From assembly GCF_000003855.2 (NCBI RefSeq), contig NW_003101680.1:4111941-4175940 (forward strand): a stretch of 64,000 bases of DNA, read 5' to 3'. Positions within the stretch are counted from its first letter, which is position 1; the number at the start of each line of letters is the position of its first letter. The position numbers were made by a program, and so were the translations under genes. The notes beneath the pieces were generated by a model. It searched no databases, had not been told where the DNA came from, and was given only the letters and a program-made list of their open reading frames with translations. This DNA comes from Blastomyces gilchristii SLH14081 (lineage: Eukaryota > Ascomycota > Eurotiomycetes > Onygenales > Ajellomycetaceae). Positions 60,501 through 64,000 of this stretch are shown in pieces.

Positions 60501-61128
60501 ATATAAGCCTGTTCTTCCTTACACATGAATATCACATGAAAGTGTTGAATCTTCTAGAGATTACACAGTTCACACCAGATCTCTGCAGTTCAATTCAGAT
60601 TGCTGATAATATAGTAATGAAGCTCTGAGATGTCTGTGATTAAGCAGAGGCCTTTATAGCAACTGTGAAACAAGATTAAGAGAATCAAATTAATGTTCAC
60701 TGAGACCTCACTGAACAATATAAGATAGAAGATCTGATATGATTGAATCTTAAGAACATATGAATCACACATTCATCTCATATGCTAGATTACCACCATA
60801 TCAAGTATAAAGTGATAGAAGTTCTAGATAGCCACAACTATCATCTTAATATATCACCAGAAATCCATGATGTATTTCACACAAGCTTGCTCTGCCATGC
60901 TATCACTGATTCATTCTCTTCTCAACTGACTTCTAACTGACAGTCATCAGACATCATAGGAGAAGATAATGAGCTTGAGTGAGAGATTGAGAATATTCTT
61001 GATAAGAGATTTCATGGCTGCAGTCAGCAATATCTTGTGAAATGAGTTGACTACAATCAACTGACCTAAACTCTGAGTTCTGTGTTATCTGAAACAGCAG
61101 TTCTTGACTGATGAGAACTGCTTCTGAA
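57556..61128 (+). pseudogene. gypsy A3 pol: protease, RT, RNase H, integrase, chromodomain (degenerate)
   Basis: Protease is open at 57580-57849 (MIDNIYNMKAMIDSSLYYYA). The reverse transcriptase active site near 58700 reads YLDN (second Asp lost). RNase H is at about 59110-59480, with an FDSDYKTVIEADF-type strand and the [13 protein letters not shown] block. Integrase spans about 59820-60800, with the SDQSCQFMSTL block near 60265 and the Glu helix near 60370. The chromodomain is at about 60970-61100, with EIENILDKRF, then QQYLVK. Multiple TGA/TAA. Confidence 0.85.
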
Positions 61129-61140
61129 AGAGAGGACTAA

Positions 61141-61438
61141 TGTAGCAGGCTGCATCTGATCAATCATATAGACTATTTCATTACACTTCACAGATTTCAA
61201 TCACTTCATTCTCAAACATGTATGCTCTGATTCTCAGCCATTCTCAATCACTGATTCAAATGTGTGTATATTCTTCCACTGTGAAGCTCCACCGCGTACG
61301 CTATCACATACATGTATAAATATTCACCTCAATTGCTGATTCTTGCACTTTCTCTTTCTTTCCTTCTCTAATGTTTTTATCTTTGTTATATAAGACCTAT
61401 CAATATTATACTGATCTATTCAACGTAGGCCTCTTACA
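61141..61438 (+). repeat. 3' LTR of gypsy A3
   Basis: 298 bp. The inner half has lost CpG (TGTAGCAGGCTGCATCTG), and the outer half keeps a few (CACCGCGTACGC, CAACGTAGG). Confidence 0.95.
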
Positions 61439-61443
61439 AGATC
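61439..61443. repeat. TSD of gypsy A3, right copy (AGATC)
   Basis: Identical to 48524-48528. Confidence 0.95.
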
Positions 61444-62835
61444 TTTGTTATTAGAGAGAATAATTACAGTGATTCTCTATTTTCATATTATAAAAATAAG
61501 TTATTCTAATTTCTTTCTTCTCTCTTTTCTCTTCTTCTTCAACTTATTACTAAGTTCAAGCTGATATGAAAACTATTAAAATACTCTTAGAAACTCTCAA
61601 ATTGAAGAGTATAGACTAATCAAATTTTAAATACAGAAGAACTAAATTATATTAATATACTAATTATTCATTCTCTCCTAATAAAATCACAGTTGTGTCT
61701 TCTCTCTTCTCTCTTAAATGAAACATGTTCTGTGAAAAATGAGTATCATGTCAGATTATAATAATTAACACAGTCTCAGTACACAGACCTGTATATACAC
61801 AGTGTGTACTGAACTGAGAGACTGCATGAGTAACAAACTGATAGCAGCATCTCAGAGAGAGTCATACAGTGTGAAAAAGCTGCAACTCTCAGTTATATAT
61901 ACAGAGAATGAATTATCACAGTAAGTGTATATACATTGCATGAAAGTAACACTTTTTAATAACACTCAGTCTCTGATATTATAAAAATAGAGTCTCTCTG
62001 TGAGATCTGTTTTTATTAGAAGTTAGAGAATCTTATATTTCTCAAGATCATCTTCACATATTTTATCTGTGAAATTGATAAGAAGAATCATTGATTTCAG
62101 TATTCTACTCTTGATACTATTCAAGTGACAGCAGAGTTCACTCTGATCACACTTTTTAAGTGTATATTTTCTAAATATTCACATTTATACAGATATATAC
62201 AGATTATTTATTAGATAATATTAAGATAATAACTTATTATAACTGTATTATTCTCACTGTGAGAGATATATAATTGATAATAAACATTGTAAAGACTCTG
62301 AGAAGTGAGTATTTTAAGAATACTATGACTCTATGATCTTGATTTTTTTTATTTTTATTTTTTATTTTTTTTTCTTTTTATTTTTTTTTTTTATTCTGAT
62401 TTTTTCTTATTTTTATTTTGTTTTTTGTTTTTTGTTTTTTTTTTTTGTATTTTATATTTTTTTTATAATTAAAATTATATGAATTATAATCTGTATTCAG
62501 AAAAGTAATAATATTTAATAATACTCTCTATTGAATTTTTAGCAAATAAGTACTATGTTATGATATTATGTAAGTGAGAAATGATTTTATAATCTTATTT
62601 AATATTATTCTTAATAATGAGATCAGAATGAAAATGTAACTAAGAATTCAAATATATTCTTTATCTAAGACTAGATTTTTATTTGAAAAGTGAATTTGAG
62701 ATCTTTAATATTTGAAATAATGTGATTTGGGATCAATGTAATGAACACAAATCATGATCAGAAGTGATGCTTTTAGGTAATATAATAATTATAAAGTTTA
62801 GTTCTGGTCTCAGACACAGTTACACGGTCAGTCTA
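61444..62835 (-). other. hAT H3 distal part: leader and right terminus, no gene seen
   Basis: Matches H1 (1194-1776) and then H2 (37186-37850). I see no conserved protein. It contains the T-rich tract at 62343-62466 and the right terminal inverted repeat. It is probably the promoter and leader side of the transposon, given the minus-strand genes. Confidence 0.55.
62343..62466. repeat. T-rich low-complexity tract in hAT H3
   Basis: Counterpart of 37342-37476. Confidence 0.85.
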
Positions 62836-63004
62836 ACTACATCTACAGCTTTGATTCTTTCGTAAAATTAATCAGCTTTTAAATGTTTCTTCTCATGTGT
62901 CAGATTCTCTCTACGGGCCGACAGCTTCCGTCTAAGTGAGGTGTCTGCTGATCGCTCAGTGAACACTTATCACACGTAAAAGATCACACAGTAGCTAGAT
63001 CTTA
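62836..63004. other. Less mutated flank after hAT H3
   Basis: About 170 bases with several CpG and GG (CTACGGGCCGACAG, TTCCGTC, TGATCGCTC). There is no gene that I can see. It may be single-copy DNA that never entered a duplicated state. Confidence 0.45.
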
Positions 63005-63959
63005 ATAATACAATTAACTACTCTATTATATCATCTCTATTAGATTATGTCTCTTCTTATGCATAAGAATTCACTAATTCATTAAAAATCAAATTCTTAT
63101 GCTTCATGCTTAAATTGAAGATCTAATTATATTCTGAAACACTGTATTAGTGATTCTGTGACTACTTATTATAAAATAAATTAAAAAGCACTCTGTTGAT
63201 TTTAAAATCAATTAATCTACTACAGACTTTCATAACAAGTCTGCCAGCAATCTCTGCATTTTCACATGAATAGAAGTGTAGACAGTGAATATATCTCTAT
63301 AAGCAGCTTCACTATCAAAGATAATATTGTCTCACTTGAATCTGTACTGATTACTATAAGTAGAAGATATTCAACACAGTTAATATATACATACAATATC
63401 TCTGAATAAGAGCTGCTTGAGCTGTAATTACTGTTTCAGATAGCTCAGAAGATTTGAATCAAAATAAATACAGATTATAATACAAGTTCAAGAGAAAGAG
63501 AAAATCTCTTCTTAAGAGAACACTCTGTACTCACTTATGATAGTCTTACTGATAAGATAACTGAAATAATAATATACTTTACTTATTTATAAGAGACAGA
63601 GCTCTCTGAAGCAGATATGATAAAAATCACTCATAAGTAATAATTATAAAAATAGAGAATAAATCTCAATCTCACTACAGCTGTGAATCTAGTCACTAGA
63701 ACAGATAAGCTTTACAAATTCAAGAATAATTATAGTTATATTGAAATGAAAATTATTACAAAGCTCTCAGAGCTAAAAGACAACATTGTCTGATATGATG
63801 AAATTGAATTAAAAGCAGTTTTAATTAATGTATCTTATATTCTTGCAGATGAAGAGCTTTTCTCTGATCTTTAATTAACAGATAAAGATTTAAAGATCTG
63901 ATACTATAAAGAAGACAGATTACAAAAATGTATATAAAGCTTAATAATAACAGAGCTGT
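63005..63959 (+). pseudogene. Degenerate coding relic of unknown family
   Basis: A plus-strand frame can be followed near the right part, with stops at Trp/Arg-like positions. From about 63710 it reads YIEMKIITKLSELKDNIV, then YDEIELKAVLINVSYILADE, then LTDKDLKI*YYKEDRLQKCI. This looks like a retroelement or other mobile-element protein, but I cannot name the family. A Gag-like polyprotein N-terminus (Copia type) is one possibility. It is interrupted by a D-type LTR at 63960. Confidence 0.35.
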
Positions 63960-64000
63960 TGTAACGTGGCGGAACCGAAGTGATAGCTAGTCAGCAGTGT
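63960..64000 (-). repeat. Start of a second gypsy D LTR, cut by window edge
   Basis: 41 bases (TGTAACGTGGCGGAACC onward) match the outer end of the D LTR at 24643, with CpG kept. The five bases before it are GCTGT, the expected left target copy. The element would continue to the right of the window. Strand is inferred from the orientation of D. Confidence 0.8.

Larger units (their letters stand above)
48529..61438 (+). mobile_element. Ty3/gypsy chromovirus family A, copy A3, holding gypsy B
   Basis: LTRs of 298 bp at both ends and an exact 5-bp duplication in hAT H3. The internal region equals A2 and is broken in gag at 49714/56964 by gypsy B. Without B it is about 5.66 kb. It is more mutated than A2, though its protease and Gag segments stay open over 70-90 codons. 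Confidence 0.95.
44172..62835 (-). mobile_element. hAT element copy H3, full-length, holding gypsy A3
   Basis: Both ends are present (TAGACTGGCCG at 44172; GGTCAGTCTA ending 62835). The element is cut at 48528/61439 by gypsy A3 with an exact 5-bp duplication. Without the insert it is about 5.75 kb. From right to left on the minus strand it has a leader with an A-rich tract, the accessory frame and the transposase. The flanking 8 bases match at 6 of 8 positions. Confidence 0.85.

Overview
The window looks like an AT-rich, gene-poor heterochromatic block from a filamentous fungus, most likely an ascomycete, although a basidiomycete cannot be excluded. I recognise no host gene, tRNA, rRNA or CRISPR array. 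Nearly everything is transposable elements: Ty3/gypsy chromovirus-type LTR retrotransposons, Tad1-like LINEs with (AAT)n 3' tails, and a hAT DNA transposon. All are wrecked by C-to-T/G-to-A mutation (a RIP-like process), so long coding frames survive only as short open stretches separated mostly by TGA stops.

The layout is a set of nested insertions, most of them proved by target-site duplications (TSDs). Outer block: the right part of a hAT copy (H1, 1-1776) abuts an LTR-less gypsy-A fragment (A1, 1777-4728). A1 is broken by LINE1 (4729-6654, continuing at 37851 to about 42460). LINE1 is split by hAT copy H2 (6655-9919 plus 35453-37850, TSD TTCAGTAG). H2 is split by LINE2 (9920-35452). LINE2 received a full gypsy-A (A2, 11259-16910, TSD GTAGA) and a gypsy-C (17090-33126, TSD GAGA). 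Gypsy-C itself contains gypsy-D (24643-32451, TSD TCTGT). A 921-N assembly gap lies in H2 (36265-37185).

Second block: a tandem-repeat stretch (42851-43176), a less mutated island (43314-43480) and an ancient gypsy-B 3' end (43480-44059) precede hAT copy H3 (44172-62835). H3 holds gypsy A3 (48529-61438, TSD AGATC), which in turn holds a full gypsy-B (49715-56958, TSD AATAA). After H3 come about 170 bp of less mutated sequence, a degenerate unidentified relic, and the first 41 bp of another D-type LTR at the right window edge.

Three things stand out. (1) LTR pairs show that mutation fell almost only on C followed by G or C, not on the CpA favoured by classical Neurospora RIP. (2) The outermost tens to hundreds of bases of each element are spared. 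(3) Gypsy-D carries, between pol and its 3' LTR, an antisense two-exon reading frame with a coiled-coil-like C-terminus. The hAT element is also unusually long (about 5.8 kb) because it carries a second, lysine-tailed frame upstream of its transposase. Domain boundaries given as 'about' were set by eye from translations and copy-to-copy comparison.
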